Part shown: piece after piece, positions 18,825 to 28,513 of the stretch
How the letters are laid out: every line of letters starts with the position of its first letter
Numbering within the stretch: the stretch's first letter is position 1
From: Betaproteobacteria bacterium
GTDB lineage: Bacteria; Pseudomonadota; Gammaproteobacteria; Burkholderiales; SG8-39
DNA length: 60,145 nucleotides
Direction: 5' to 3'
NCBI GenBank assembly: GCA_947467435.1
Contig: CANIIA010000006.1
Location: 1 to 60,145, forward strand
The notes under the pieces: generated by a model
Databases searched by the model: none
The model's input: only the letters and a program-made list of their open reading frames with translations
Told to the model about the DNA's origin: nothing
Program-made: the position numbers and the translations under genes

Positions 18825-20519
18825 CTAGGCTTCTATCGCGCTGGCGACGCGCATGGCTTCTTCTACAGTTGTGACACCTTCTGCTGCAAGAAGCGCCGCG
18901 TCATGCCCGAGGGTGTTTTCACCCAGTTGCATGCGTGCGGCTTTCGCAAAACCATTTGCATCCTCCGCATTTAAGGCCTCTACCAGGGGACGGGTCATCG
19001 ATAAAGTTTCGTACACGCCAGTACGACCGATGTACCCAGTTTGGTTGCAGCGCATGCACCCGGCGCCCTGACGAAATTCTTTCTTATCTACATTTTCACG
19101 TGCAATCCATGCCGCTTGCGCGTCCGTTGGCTTGATCGGTTTTGCGCATTGCTCACAAACACATCGAACTAACCGTTGCGCCAGCACCAAATTGACGGAA
19201 ATAGCGACCATATAGCGTGGCACCCCCATATCGATAAGCCGCATCGGGGTCGTCAGCGCATCGTTAGTGTGTAAAGTCGACAACACTACATGCCCAGTCA
19301 TTGCAGCACGCATGCCGATTTCTGCAGTAATGTGATCTCGAATTTCTCCTACCATCAAGATATCCGGATCTTGACGTAAGGCAGAGCGCAGCACGCGCTC
19401 AAAACCGAGCGATATTTTTTCATTGACCTGCACTTGATTAATATCTGGCAACCGATATTCAATGGGATCTTCAACCGTAATGATTTTGCTCGATTGATTG
19501 TTTAGCTCAGATAAAGCTGCATATAACGTTGTCGTTTTACCGCTTCCCGTTGGTCCGGTGACTAGCACCATTCCACTGGATCGATGGATTGCTTCACGTA
19601 CGGTCGCAAGCACAGTTGGCCGCATACCAAGACGCTCTAAGGAAAGCATGCCTGCGGATTGATTTAGCAATCGCATGACAACCGATTCGCCATACTGTGT
19701 TGGCATGGTCGATATCCGTACGTCCACGGTCTTGCCTTGCGCTTCAAAGTTAAATCGACCATCTTGCGGAAGTCGACGCTCCGCAATATCGAGCCCAGAA
19801 ATTAATTTTAGTCGCAGCGTTATTGCAGAAGTTATTTTTTTGTCTGCTTCGGTTTGCATATACAACACACCATCCACACGAAACCGGATTCGCAAAAATT
19901 CTGCTTGTGGTTCCATATGAATGTCAGACGCTCGCATTTTGATGGCTTCTTCAAATACGGTCTGTAGGAGCTTTGCAACTGGCGCATTCTCTTGCGCCGC
20001 GACAGTCGATAAAAACTCGCCGACATGTTTAACATCGGATAAATCTTCTCTTAGCGCGATCGCTAAGTCCTCAATTTCTTGTTTACGCCGATACACTCGA
20101 TCAAACGTGGCTAGCAGTTCGTTTTCAGCCACCACCACGAGTTCAAACGCCTTGGGTAGGGCGCGTGACAAACCATCGTAAATACCTAAATCGGTTGGGT
20201 CAGATACCGCCACTCGCAAACGATCCACGCCGTTTTCAACCACAAGTGCGCGCAACCTGCGCGCCTGCGTTTCTGAAAGAATCCCAACGGCTTCATTGGT
20301 GAGATTGGCTTGTTGTAAATTAAAGTACGGCATGCTGAGCTGCTTCGCCAACACTTTAGCGAGCGCCTCTTCACTCAGTATGCCGGCCTCAACAATCAAT
20401 CGCCCCAGTTTGCGACCTGTTTTTTTCTGTACCTCAAGTAGTTTTGTTAGACGAGTTTGATCAAACACGCCTTCCGCTAACAAGAGCTCTCCAATTTTCG
20501 TTTTGCTCGATAAGGCCAT
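18825..20519 (-). CDS. mshE: MSHA pilus extension ATPase MshE (GspE/PilB family)
   Basis: 564 residues. Two copies of the 24-residue MshEN motif start the protein ('KIGELLLAEGVFDQ' ending LEVQ, and 'KLGRLIVEAGILSE' ending LAKQ), the known c-di-GMP-binding module. The motor domain has Walker A 'GPTGSGKTTT', Walker B 'DPDILMVGEIRD' and a four-Cys zinc site ('CVCEQC' and 'CMRC'). It powers pilus assembly in the cytoplasm. It starts 2 bases after the oligosaccharyltransferase gene ends. Confidence 0.94.
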   Translation of the reverse strand: MALSSKTKIGELLLAEGVFDQTRLTKLLEVQKKTGRKLGRLIVEAGILSEEALAKVLAKQLSMPYFNLQQANLTNEAVGILSETQARRLRALVVENGVDRLRVAVSDPTDLGIYDGLSRALPKAFELVVVAENELLATFDRVYRRKQEIEDLAIALREDLSDVKHVGEFLSTVAAQENAPVAKLLQTVFEEAIKMRASDIHMEPQAEFLRIRFRVDGVLYMQTEADKKITSAITLRLKLISGLDIAERRLPQDGRFNFEAQGKTVDVRISTMPTQYGESVVMRLLNQSAGMLSLERLGMRPTVLATVREAIHRSSGMVLVTGPTGSGKTTTLYAALSELNNQSSKIITVEDPIEYRLPDINQVQVNEKISLGFERVLRSALRQDPDILMVGEIRDHITAEIGMRAAMTGHVVLSTLHTNDALTTPMRLIDMGVPRYMVAISVNLVLAQRLVRCVCEQCAKPIKPTDAQAAWIARENVDKKEFRQGAGCMRCNQTGYIGRTGVYETLSMTRPLVEALNAEDANGFAKAARMQLGENTLGHDAALLAAEGVTTVEEAMRVASAIEA

Positions 20520-20521
20520 TG

Positions 20522-22495
20522 TTAGTCAATTGCCTTCAGGATTTTTTCAATGGTTGCAGTTTTTTTTATCTGCTCCCGTTCAATCATCTGACGCAAGCTA
20601 GGCACCGCCATCGGAGATATTTTTTTTAAGCGCTCAAGCAAGTGCAGTGCTTCTGGCTCTTCGTCTGCAATTGCCATGAATAGGATTTGTCGTTGCACTA
20701 ATATCGTGATGGGGTAAAAACGCACCACCCTTTCTGCAAATCTTTTCTTTTCTCCGACGTCAACTTCATTCAAAGGCAAGGCAAGCGAAAACCCAATATC
20801 CGCGTAGGGAGCAAGCAACGTTCTTTGCATTTGCAGTATTTCTTCGGCAGTTACTTGTCCACTTGCTTGCCCCTGAAATATTTTTTGCAATCGGTTAAAG
20901 TTTTCAATATGCAGCGCTAAAAGTAGTCCGCCTACCATTGCATAGGTGACGGGGATCAGCTTCCATATTGGGATGGTTTTTCTGTTCGTTTCTTTTTTAC
21001 TTTTGATATTTGCAGAGATCATTCCGGCTGCTAGCGCCACTGGTGCGATAAAAAATGTATGCCAAAGCGGAAACTCCACCAAGCTGTGTAATAACTCCAC
21101 CACAATCAAAGCCACAATCCACACAACGCCTTGCTTAGACTGCCAATTAATTTCCTGAATCCGTGCTGTTTGCCATACCCCTTGCGTTATCGCCAAGATC
21201 AATACCATTAGCCAAATTGCACCGAACACGCCTGTTTCTGCAAGCAAATGCAACCAAATGTTGTGCGCGTTGTTTTCTGGCCCCATTACCGGCGGCCCGG
21301 CATACCACTGAGGATCAATCTCATGGAAAGCCCAAGCAAACCCGCCGAGCCCAACACCGCGCAATGGGTCAGAGCGAAACATGGCAAGGGCTTTTTCTGC
21401 AAAAAGCAATCTTGCTTGAACGCCTTCCTCTTTCATACCCAACAACATCGATCGATCGAGTGCATTGATTTGGTCCAATGCGGCCTCGGGTCGGTATTTT
21501 CCAAGCGCTGTAACCATTGGTGCGGCTGCAATCACGCAACCTAACGTGACGCATGCCACCAATAACCATTTTTTTGCTTCTTTGAGCAGGACGAGCGTGT
21601 CATGACCATCACGTGGACGATGCATTTCAGCGGATATATAAAACCACAGTGCGATAACAGCCAAACCACCTAACATGAGTAACGCGGCTCTTGATGAAGC
21701 TAATGCCAATGCCGCTGCGAAGTACAGGAGAACCAGGCTATAGACAGCCGTATTTATTTTTTTGAAACACCATAGCCATGCGCTAGATATCAAACCCAAG
21801 ACCACAAGATTTGAAAATAAATTGGCTTGCATCATGTTGCCCGTGATGCGCTGTGGCGCTGCGACGTATTCAACAAAGGGATAAAAGTAAGCCGACCATC
21901 CCATCCACTGAATCCAACCTGTACCAGCCATCAGCGTCGCTGCAACAAGTACACTCCAGGCCAAATGCGTGACCACACGATTAATCCCGTATGTTTCGCG
22001 TAGCGTTTTTCCGACCCACACCAATCCTGCTGCCCAGCTTAAATACCAAGCCCATAATTCAGTGTGTTGTTCATATGTGATGTTCAACCAAAGTGGTTGC
22101 AGCCATGCGAGTAACGCGCCCGCCAATAGTACGAGGCTAATGGTTGGCGGCAACGCTGACTGATTCTTATTGGGTAATGCCGCACACACCCCAATGAGCG
22201 TTACCCCCAGTCCAAACGCCCACGTTTCCGACCAAAATGTCGGTATGAGCAAGGGGTGGAAGTACACTAAATAGGGCGTGGTAAGCAACAAGGTCAGATT
22301 GATGAAAATTATCAATGTGATCCATCGGCTTATTATTGGCATTTCAACATCAAGAAGTTCTTGATGGATGTCTGTGACGTCACAGTTCCTGGCATCCGAG
22401 GTCGATGCAGAGTCACTCGCAGTCGTATTCGTACTGCTGATCGCGACGTGTTGATTCGCTTTAGCTTGAGCCTCGCGATCGGATGTCGATAACAT
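20522..22495 (-). CDS. PglL/Wzy-type O-oligosaccharyltransferase, probable pilin glycosylation enzyme
   Basis: 657 residues from the ATG at 22493-22495. About a dozen membrane segments; in the Wzy_C core the loop 'PENNAHNIWLHLLAETG' matches the conserved H-N and A-E-T-G pattern of O-antigen ligases and PglL/TfpO/PilO enzymes, and 'RSDPLRGVGLGGFAWAF' precedes it. A soluble C-terminal region of about 130 residues carries the PglL-type tail. These enzymes move lipid-linked glycans onto lipid A (WaaL) or onto pilin Ser/Thr (PglL). Being first in the MSHA gene string argues for pilin. The acceptor is inferred from context. Confidence 0.75.
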   Translation of the reverse strand: MLSTSDREAQAKANQHVAISSTNTTASDSASTSDARNCDVTDIHQELLDVEMPIISRWITLIIFINLTLLLTTPYLVYFHPLLIPTFWSETWAFGLGVTLIGVCAALPNKNQSALPPTISLVLLAGALLAWLQPLWLNITYEQHTELWAWYLSWAAGLVWVGKTLRETYGINRVVTHLAWSVLVAATLMAGTGWIQWMGWSAYFYPFVEYVAAPQRITGNMMQANLFSNLVVLGLISSAWLWCFKKINTAVYSLVLLYFAAALALASSRAALLMLGGLAVIALWFYISAEMHRPRDGHDTLVLLKEAKKWLLVACVTLGCVIAAAPMVTALGKYRPEAALDQINALDRSMLLGMKEEGVQARLLFAEKALAMFRSDPLRGVGLGGFAWAFHEIDPQWYAGPPVMGPENNAHNIWLHLLAETGVFGAIWLMVLILAITQGVWQTARIQEINWQSKQGVVWIVALIVVELLHSLVEFPLWHTFFIAPVALAAGMISANIKSKKETNRKTIPIWKLIPVTYAMVGGLLLALHIENFNRLQKIFQGQASGQVTAEEILQMQRTLLAPYADIGFSLALPLNEVDVGEKKRFAERVVRFYPITILVQRQILFMAIADEEPEALHLLERLKKISPMAVPSLRQMIEREQIKKTATIEKILKAID

Positions 22496-22601
22496 CAATC
22501 GACATTAACACCACGTCTGTTTTTAATGTGTTAGATGTGGTTTAAATACTTACACATCAATTTTTATTATAATTTTTTTCAAATAAAATAGATCTAAACA
22601 A

Positions 22602-22629
22602 AAAAGGGTTCCTTGATTGGAACCCTTTT
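22602..22629 (-). terminator. Rho-independent terminator after tRNA-Pro
   Basis: An 11-bp perfect stem (AAAAGGGTTCC at 22602-22612, complement at 22619-22629) with a 6-base loop; on the minus strand the stem runs into a T-rich tract. It lies 7 bases beyond the tRNA end. The msh operon starts about 105 bases further on, in an AT-rich gap likely to contain its promoter. Confidence 0.85.
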
Positions 22630-22634
22630 CATTA

Positions 22635-22712
<78 letters not shown>

Positions 22713-22786
22713 AAACTGGAATTATATCAGAGGGGATTTTGTGACGATCCGCATTCAGATTGCAGATCAATCTTGCACAAAGGATT

Positions 22787-23269
22787 TTAATCAGCCGAGG
22801 GTGCATCACTGATGTCGGCCAGCAAGGCTTGTAGCTCGCGGCGTAAGGCGCTGACGTCAACGGTCGCACCTTGGATTGAAGATGATCTTCCGCCGGGTCG
22901 ATTCAAGCGCAATGCAACTGGACTCGCACTGCTTGCAGCGACACCATCCGCTCGATCTAGATGACCGTTAGTACGCACGGAGTCTCGCGCGTTCATTTGC
23001 AAATCACCTAAACGATTACGTGCGCCGCTGATGGTAAAGCCATCGTTGTAGAGCAGTTCGCGTATGCGTCTGATTAGCAGCACTTCATGGTGCTGGTAAT
23101 AGCGGCGATTACCGCGTCGCTTGACCGGTTTAAGTTGCGTAAACTCCTGCTCCCAGTAGCGCAGCACGTGTGGTTTTACTCCACACAGCTCACTCACTTC
23201 ACCGATGGTGAAGTAGCGCTTGGCTGGAATAGGCGGGAGTTCAGCCGTCGGTATGCGGCTCAGATCCAT
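22787..23269 (-). CDS. MerR-family transcriptional regulator
   Basis: 160 residues from the ATG at 23267-23269, which overlaps ihfA. An N-terminal MerR winged helix-turn-helix reads '[22 protein letters not shown]', then '[20 protein letters not shown]'. The C-terminal part lacks metal-binding Cys and has a Leu-rich end ('[12 protein letters not shown]'). It always accompanies ihfA in this gene block; its target is unknown. Confidence 0.85.
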   Translation of the reverse strand: MDLSRIPTAELPPIPAKRYFTIGEVSELCGVKPHVLRYWEQEFTQLKPVKRRGNRRYYQHHEVLLIRRIRELLYNDGFTISGARNRLGDLQMNARDSVRTNGHLDRADGVAASSASPVALRLNRPGGRSSSIQGATVDVSALRRELQALLADISDAPSAD

Positions 23270-23564
23270 TGCTGGCCATGCCCTCAACACTAGACTTTAA
23301 CTTCTGGCTGGCATGGAAGGTCACCACGCGCCGGGCGCTGATTGGAATTTCTTCCCCAGTCTTGGGGTTACGCCCTGGACGCTGCGGCTTATCGCGCAAC
23401 TGAAAGTTACCAAAACCGGATAGCTTGACCGCTTCGCCGCGCTCGAGTGCGCCGCGGATTTCTTCAAAAAACGCTTCAACCATATCTTTGGCTTCGCGCT
23501 TATTTAAACCAACTTTCTCAAAAAGAAGGTCGGCAAGCTCTGCCTTGGTCAGCGTGGTTGGCAT
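23241..23564 (-). CDS. ihfA: Integration host factor alpha subunit
   Basis: 107 residues from the ATG at 23562-23564. The frame is open to 23648 but that part lies inside pheT. '[23 protein letters not shown]' and the beta-arm '[24 protein letters not shown]' (with the DNA-bending Pro in the arm) are diagnostic of IHF-alpha. The C-terminal extension after '[11 protein letters not shown]' is a little longer than in E. coli. It is 13 bases downstream of pheT. Confidence 0.95.
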   Translation of the reverse strand: MPTTLTKAELADLLFEKVGLNKREAKDMVEAFFEEIRGALERGEAVKLSGFGNFQLRDKPQRPGRNPKTGEEIPISARRVVTFHASQKLKSSVEGMASNGSEPHTDG

Positions 23565-23577
23565 CCCTGATACTCGC

Positions 23578-25989
23578 TTACGAACGGAGGGTGGCGTTGA
23601 ATTTCTGCTGCAGGATTTTGGTGATTTGGGCGAACACTGCGTCGGCATCCGCGTCCGTTAACGTCTTCACAGTATCTTGCATAACTACTCGAAACGCAAG
23701 GCTTTTTTGCCCTTTTGGCAACGTTTTACCATGATACAAATCGAATAAATTGACGCACTGAATCAGGCCGATTTTTTCCGCCTCAATGGCATCTAACAAG
23801 GCCTGTACAGGCGTGGCTTCATGCACTAAAACGGCCAAATCTCGCACCACAGCCGGAAAACGCGAGGGCTGTTCAGCCCGCGGTAATTTCAAATGTTGCA
23901 GCGCATCGGCATCTAGCTCAAATACCACCGGGGGCTTTGGTAGCTCAAACTGCGCCTGCCATCGCGGATGAATTTCGCCGATCCAGCCAACCGCACGACC
24001 CTCAAGTTCGATCCGCGCCGATCGGCCTGGATGTAACGCAGGATGCGCAGCAGCAACACACCGAACGCGCAGCGGAGCCACCAACGCCTCAAGATCGGCT
24101 TTCAAGTCGAAGAAATCAACATCGCGCTCAGCCACCCCCCACTGGGGCTCAAATGCCGCACCAAACGCCGCTGCTGCGATACGTATTGGTTGATGTAATC
24201 CAGCAACGGTCACCGGGCCTTCTAGCGCCGAGGGGTCGCGTAAAAATGCTCGGCCAATTTCAAACACCCTAACGCGCGCTTGTTTGCGCGCCACGTTGTA
24301 TCGAATGTTATCGAGCAACCCGCCGATGAGCGCGCTGCGCATCACCGCGAGTTGGCTTGCGATGGGGTTCAACACTTGAATGGGCGCGGCGTTACCAACG
24401 AGGTCACGCTCCCAAGCCGCATCGACGAAACTAAAGTTCACGACCTCTTGAAAATCGCTGGCAGCGAGTCGATGGCGTAGCGCATGTAGGCCACGTACCG
24501 ACTCAAGTGGGGCGCGCATAGCTGCCACCGCGCGGGGTGGTTGTGCAGGGATACGCTCAAAGCCCCACACGCGTGCGACTTCTTCGATGAGATCTTCCTC
24601 AATCTCGAGATCAAATCGAAACGAAGGTGGTGAGACGGTAAAGACTTCGTCTTGTGCATGGCCCGTGCGTGTGTGCGCCAATCCCAATCGAGAAAAAATA
24701 TCAGCCATTTCATCGCCGGTGATCGGCACACCAATCACTTTGCAAGCGCGTGCACTACGCATCTTCACTGACTGACGCGTTGGCAGTTGCCAAGTTTGAT
24801 CGACTGTGGGTCCGGGCTCACCACCACAAATCTCTAACACCAAGGCTGTGGCACGCTCAATACCAGCCACATTGTTATTGAAATCAACACCGCGTTCAAA
24901 TCGATGCGAAGCATCCGATGAAAAATTAAAGCGACGTGCACGACCGGCAATCGCATTCGGTGCAAAAAAAGCTGACTCCAGAAAAATGTGTTGCGTGCTG
25001 AGCTCTGCTTTGGTGGAGTCCCCGCCCATGATTCCAGCCAAACCGATCGGACCAGAGGCGTCGGTAATACATAGCACGGATGCATCCAAATCAACGACTT
25101 GATCATTCAGAAGTTTGAGACGCTCGCCCTGACGTCCCCAACGCACATCGATCTCACCAGAGAGCTTATCGAGGTCGTAGACATGCAATGGACGACCCAT
25201 TTCGAGCATCACAAAATTGGTGATGTCGACCAACGCAGAAATACTCCGCTGCCCCGCGCGCTCAAGTCGCTGGCGCATCCATTCCGGCGTAGCCGCATGC
25301 GCATTGACCTTACGGATCACTCGTCCAGTAAAACGTCCACACGCATCGTGGGCGCTGCTTTTAAAACCAAACCGCACATCGGAAACCGCTGGCACGGGTT
25401 GAATGACTGGTGCCTGCAATGGAGCACCTGTCAGCGCTGATAATTCGCGCGCAATACCAAGCACAGATAAACAGTCCGCTTTGTTCGGTGTGAGTTTGAT
25501 GGTGATGCGTTGATCGTCTAACGCAAGCAATGCACGTACATCTGAGCCCACCGTGGATTGTGAGGGCAGTTCGAGCAGCCCACCATGATCTTCGGATAAA
25601 CCAAGTTCGCGCGCAGAACACAACATACCTTGGCTCTCAATGCCGCGCATTTTCGCCACACCAATCGACAAGGTTTTTCCATCTGCGGTGGTTAATTGCG
25701 CACCAACACGCGCTAAGGGTGCTTTCATTCCTGCGCGTACATTGGGTGCACCACACACAATCTGCAACGGCGCCGCCTCACCCACTGCGACCTGACAAAG
25801 CGATAACTTGTCTGCGTTCGGGTGGCGTTCAACATGCAGCACTTCAGCCACGACCACACCAGAAAACGCAGCAGCGATCGGTTCACAAGACTCGACTTCT
25901 AAACCTGCCATCGTCAGGGTATGCGTCAGTGCCGCCGTATCCATCGGCGGATTACACATGCTACGCAGCCAAGATTCAGAAAGTTGCAT
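23578..25989 (-). CDS. pheT: Phenylalanyl-tRNA synthetase beta subunit
   Basis: 803 residues, full length. An EMAP-like tRNA-binding region ('[17 protein letters not shown]'), the B3/B4 editing domain, the B5 domain, and a C-terminal FDX-ACB anticodon-binding domain ('[13 protein letters not shown]') are all visible. With PheS it forms the alpha2-beta2 enzyme that charges tRNA-Phe. It starts 12 bases after pheS. Confidence 0.97.
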   Translation of the reverse strand: MQLSESWLRSMCNPPMDTAALTHTLTMAGLEVESCEPIAAAFSGVVVAEVLHVERHPNADKLSLCQVAVGEAAPLQIVCGAPNVRAGMKAPLARVGAQLTTADGKTLSIGVAKMRGIESQGMLCSARELGLSEDHGGLLELPSQSTVGSDVRALLALDDQRITIKLTPNKADCLSVLGIARELSALTGAPLQAPVIQPVPAVSDVRFGFKSSAHDACGRFTGRVIRKVNAHAATPEWMRQRLERAGQRSISALVDITNFVMLEMGRPLHVYDLDKLSGEIDVRWGRQGERLKLLNDQVVDLDASVLCITDASGPIGLAGIMGGDSTKAELSTQHIFLESAFFAPNAIAGRARRFNFSSDASHRFERGVDFNNNVAGIERATALVLEICGGEPGPTVDQTWQLPTRQSVKMRSARACKVIGVPITGDEMADIFSRLGLAHTRTGHAQDEVFTVSPPSFRFDLEIEEDLIEEVARVWGFERIPAQPPRAVAAMRAPLESVRGLHALRHRLAASDFQEVVNFSFVDAAWERDLVGNAAPIQVLNPIASQLAVMRSALIGGLLDNIRYNVARKQARVRVFEIGRAFLRDPSALEGPVTVAGLHQPIRIAAAAFGAAFEPQWGVAERDVDFFDLKADLEALVAPLRVRCVAAAHPALHPGRSARIELEGRAVGWIGEIHPRWQAQFELPKPPVVFELDADALQHLKLPRAEQPSRFPAVVRDLAVLVHEATPVQALLDAIEAEKIGLIQCVNLFDLYHGKTLPKGQKSLAFRVVMQDTVKTLTDADADAVFAQITKILQQKFNATLRS

Positions 25990-26001
25990 ACGTTGATTTT
26001 G

Positions 26002-27021
26002 TTATGTAGCGAATTGACGCAAAAAGCGTAAGTCGCCATCAAAGAAAAGTCGTAAGTCATCGATGCCATAACGCAGCATCGTGAGTCGCTCTAAACCAGA
26101 GCCAAATGCAAACCCCAGATAACGTTCTGGATCAAGGCCAAAATTTCTGACAACCGTGGGATGGACCTGACCGGCGCCAGAAATTTCTAACCAACGGCCT
26201 TTCCAAGGACCTTGCGCAAATTGCATATCGATTTCTGCAGAAGGTTCGGTGAAAGGGAAAAATGAAGGACGAAAACGCACTTGCAACGCATCGGTTTCAA
26301 AAAAGCGCCGCAGAAAGTCGGTGTACACCCCTTTGAGATCGGCAAAGCTCACGTCCTCTGCAATCCACAATCCCTCGACTTGATGAAACATCGGCGAGTG
26401 CGTGGCGTCAGAATCAACGCGATAGGTGCGACCCGGTGCGATCACTTTAATTGGCGGCGGATGTTGCCGTGCATAGCGCACTTGCATTGGACTGGTGTGC
26501 GTGCGCAAAAGCAAATTGCGACCCGCTGCATCTTTTAGATCGACATAAAACGTATCTTGCATCGAGCGCGCAGGATGGTTTTCAGGGTTGTTGAGCGCCG
26601 TGAAATTGCACCAATCGGTTTCAATTTCTGGGCCATCGGCCACCGAAAATCCAATCGAATGAAAAATTTCTTCGATTCGCTGCCAAGTGCGTATCACCGG
26701 ATGAATGCCGCCCACGCCACGACCTCGTCCTGGCAAAGTGACATCCAGTGCTTCTTCGGCGAGACGAGCTTGCAAACGCGCATCTGCAAGATCGGCGCGA
26801 CGCGCTTCTAACGCCTGCTCAAGGACTGTCTTTGCTGCATTGATCGCTGCGCCGGCGGTTTTACGCGCTTCAGGGTCAAGCCCGCCCAATGATTTGAGCA
26901 AGGCCGTCAGCTCGCCCGTCTTACCAAGAAACAGCGCTTTGGCATTTTCAAGTGCCGGTGCGTCATCCGCTGCACGAAAGGCAGCAAGCGCACGTTCAAC
27001 AATAGGATCAAGATCACGCAT
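26002..27021 (-). CDS. pheS: Phenylalanyl-tRNA synthetase alpha subunit
   Basis: 339 residues. An N-terminal coiled coil is followed by class II motifs: '[14 protein letters not shown]', motif 2 '[22 protein letters not shown]', and motif 3 '[18 protein letters not shown]'. It contains the active site for phenylalanyl-adenylate formation. Cotranscribed with pheT. Confidence 0.97.
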   Translation of the reverse strand: MRDLDPIVERALAAFRAADDAPALENAKALFLGKTGELTALLKSLGGLDPEARKTAGAAINAAKTVLEQALEARRADLADARLQARLAEEALDVTLPGRGRGVGGIHPVIRTWQRIEEIFHSIGFSVADGPEIETDWCNFTALNNPENHPARSMQDTFYVDLKDAAGRNLLLRTHTSPMQVRYARQHPPPIKVIAPGRTYRVDSDATHSPMFHQVEGLWIAEDVSFADLKGVYTDFLRRFFETDALQVRFRPSFFPFTEPSAEIDMQFAQGPWKGRWLEISGAGQVHPTVVRNFGLDPERYLGFAFGSGLERLTMLRYGIDDLRLFFDGDLRFLRQFAT

Positions 27022-27089
27022 CGTTCATGGGGCCATAAATGCAAAGCGAGGGACCCGCCCTCGCTTTATCGTCATGGCGCGCCTGACTG

Positions 27090-27449
27090 TTAGGCGGCCA
27101 AACGCGCCTTCACCTGACCAGCGATCTGTGCGAACGCGGCTTTATCCATCACGGCAATATCGGCGAGCATCTTGCGATCAACTTCAATGCACGCTTTCTT
27201 CAAACCGTTCATGAATTTGCTGTAGGTCAGACCATGCTCACGCACCGCCGCGTTAATACGCGCGATCCACAATGCACGGAAAGTACGCTTTCTGTTACGA
27301 CGATCGCGATAGGCATATTGCCCCGCTTTCATCACCGCCTGTTTGGCGATACGGAAAACATTTTTTCTACGACCGCGAAAACCTTTGGCCGCTGCTAAAA
27401 CTTTTTTGTGACGCGCGCGCGCCTGTACACCACGTTTAACTCTTGGCAT
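27090..27449 (-). CDS. rplT: 50S ribosomal protein L20
   Basis: 119 residues, the family's usual length. '[24 protein letters not shown]' is split across the typical L20 N-terminus, with a strong AAAGGAG upstream. L20 assembles 23S rRNA and represses its own operon by binding the mRNA leader in enterobacteria. Confidence 0.97.
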   Translation of the reverse strand: MPRVKRGVQARARHKKVLAAAKGFRGRRKNVFRIAKQAVMKAGQYAYRDRRNRKRTFRALWIARINAAVREHGLTYSKFMNGLKKACIEVDRKMLADIAVMDKAAFAQIAGQVKARLAA

Positions 27450-27461
27450 GTCGTCTCTCCT

Positions 27462-27662
27462 TTAACCGGCGTAGGGCATCATGGCCCGAACCGCGTTGAG
27501 ATTGGTTTCGTGCACGCCCGTGGTACCGCGCAAGTGACGCTTACGCTTGGTCGACTTCTTGGTGAGGATGTGCCGCAGGTTGGCTGAAGCGCGCTTGATG
27601 CTGCCTGAGCCACGCACCTTGAATCGCTTCGAGGCGCTTTTCTTGGTTTTCATCTTGGGCAT
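27462..27662 (-). CDS. rpmI: 50S ribosomal protein L35
   Basis: 66 residues, '[16 protein letters not shown]' start and '[23 protein letters not shown]' end, as usual for L35. A preceding in-frame ATG would add one Met; AGAAGGAG lies just upstream. Second open frame of the ribosomal part of the operon, 12 bases before rplT. Confidence 0.95.
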   Translation of the reverse strand: MPKMKTKKSASKRFKVRGSGSIKRASANLRHILTKKSTKRKRHLRGTTGVHETNLNAVRAMMPYAG

Positions 27663-27732
27663 CACAACTCCTTCTCTTCTTCAACGCCGGGTGGCCCGCT
27701 ACGCGTGCGCTTGATACCCGGACATCGCTGGT

Positions 27733-27829
27733 GCATCGATCCGTTACCGTTCGATGCGTTGTAACGCAATCACACTTGCCCAGCATGATTGCGTGAACGA
27801 CCCCGCTACATCTACACACATCTAGCGGG
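27733..27829 (-). promoter_or_regulatory. Structured infC-rpmI leader with three stem-loops
   Basis: Three separate hairpins lie in the 182-base gap: 27802-27808 with 27823-27829 (CCCGCTA), 27764-27772 with 27786-27794 (ACGCAATCA, 9 bp), and 27733-27739 with 27751-27757 (GCATCGA). None has a T-run, so they are not terminators. In E. coli and Bacillus, L20 binds a structured leader before rpmI to repress rpmI-rplT; this is the equivalent place. The assignment is inference from position and structure. Confidence 0.5.
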
Positions 27830-27844
27830 TTTGGCTGAACTGGC

Positions 27845-28435
27845 TTACGCCGCTTCGCTGCCGTTTACGACTACCGGTGCGGGCTCTTTCTTAACCTTGC
27901 CCGCCGGCTTAATTTCTTTTTTCTTCGGCCCCAACACCATCACCATCTGGCGGCCTTCCATCTTTGGAAACTGCTCCACGATGCCATACGGATCGAGGTC
28001 TGCGCGCACTCGCTCTAGCAAGCGAATGCCAAATTCTTGGTGTGCCATTTCTCGACCACGAAAACGCAGCGTGACTTTGGTCTTGTCGCCCTCTTCAAGA
28101 AAGCGCATCAGGTTACGCAGCTTGATCTTGTAGTCCCCCTCATCTGTACCGGGGCGGAATTTCACTTCCTTGACTTGGATCTGCTTTTGTTTGAGCTTGG
28201 CTTCATGGGCTTTTTTCTGCTCACGGTATTTAAACTTACCGTAGTCCATGAGCTTACACACCGGCGGCTGAGCTAACGGAGCGATCTCAACAAGATCGAT
28301 TTCCTGCTCCTCTGCCATGCGCAAGGCCTCCGCAATGGAGACAATGCCTAACTGCTCACCATCTTCACCAACCAACCGAATTTCTGGGGCGGTGATCTGA
28401 CCATTCATACGTTCGCTGCGGCTATCGAGTGCGAT
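27845..28435 (-). CDS. infC: Translation initiation factor IF-3 (AUC start)
   Basis: 196 residues if started at ATC (28433-28435), giving a mature sequence beginning [22 protein letters not shown]-3 marks: 'VDLVEI'-type '[22 protein letters not shown]' is split over the N-domain, and '[17 protein letters not shown]' and '[14 protein letters not shown]' lie in the linker and C-domain. IF-3 keeps ribosomal subunits apart and proofreads the start codon. The start is chosen because AAAGGAG ends 9 bases before the ATC and the first ATG lies about 10 residues later without a ribosome-binding site. A C-terminal Lys/Pro/Val extension is present. Confidence 0.95.
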   Translation of the reverse strand: MALDSRSERMNGQITAPEIRLVGEDGEQLGIVSIAEALRMAEEQEIDLVEIAPLAQPPVCKLMDYGKFKYREQKKAHEAKLKQKQIQVKEVKFRPGTDEGDYKIKLRNLMRFLEEGDKTKVTLRFRGREMAHQEFGIRLLERVRADLDPYGIVEQFPKMEGRQMVMVLGPKKKEIKPAGKVKKEPAPVVVNGSEAA

Positions 28436-28451
28436 GAGTGCAAACTCCTTT
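28433..28451 (-). promoter_or_regulatory. Ribosome-binding site and AUC start of infC
   Basis: On the minus strand AAAGGAG (28445-28451), a 9-base spacer, then ATC. A rare AUU/AUC start is the known basis for IF-3 autorepression: IF-3 discriminates against non-AUG initiation, including its own. Confidence 0.8.
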
Positions 28452-28513
28452 AGAAGCGGCACGCCTGTGGTCGCCGCGATGACCGTACCGCCCAAACCTG
28501 CGACGGAAAAAAA

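Noticed and set aside
3976..20519. Type II secretion system
   Set aside because: The ATPase, platform and secretin are shared folds, but the MshN, MshM, MshK, MshO, MshP and MshQ features and the MshEN motifs identify an MSHA pilus.
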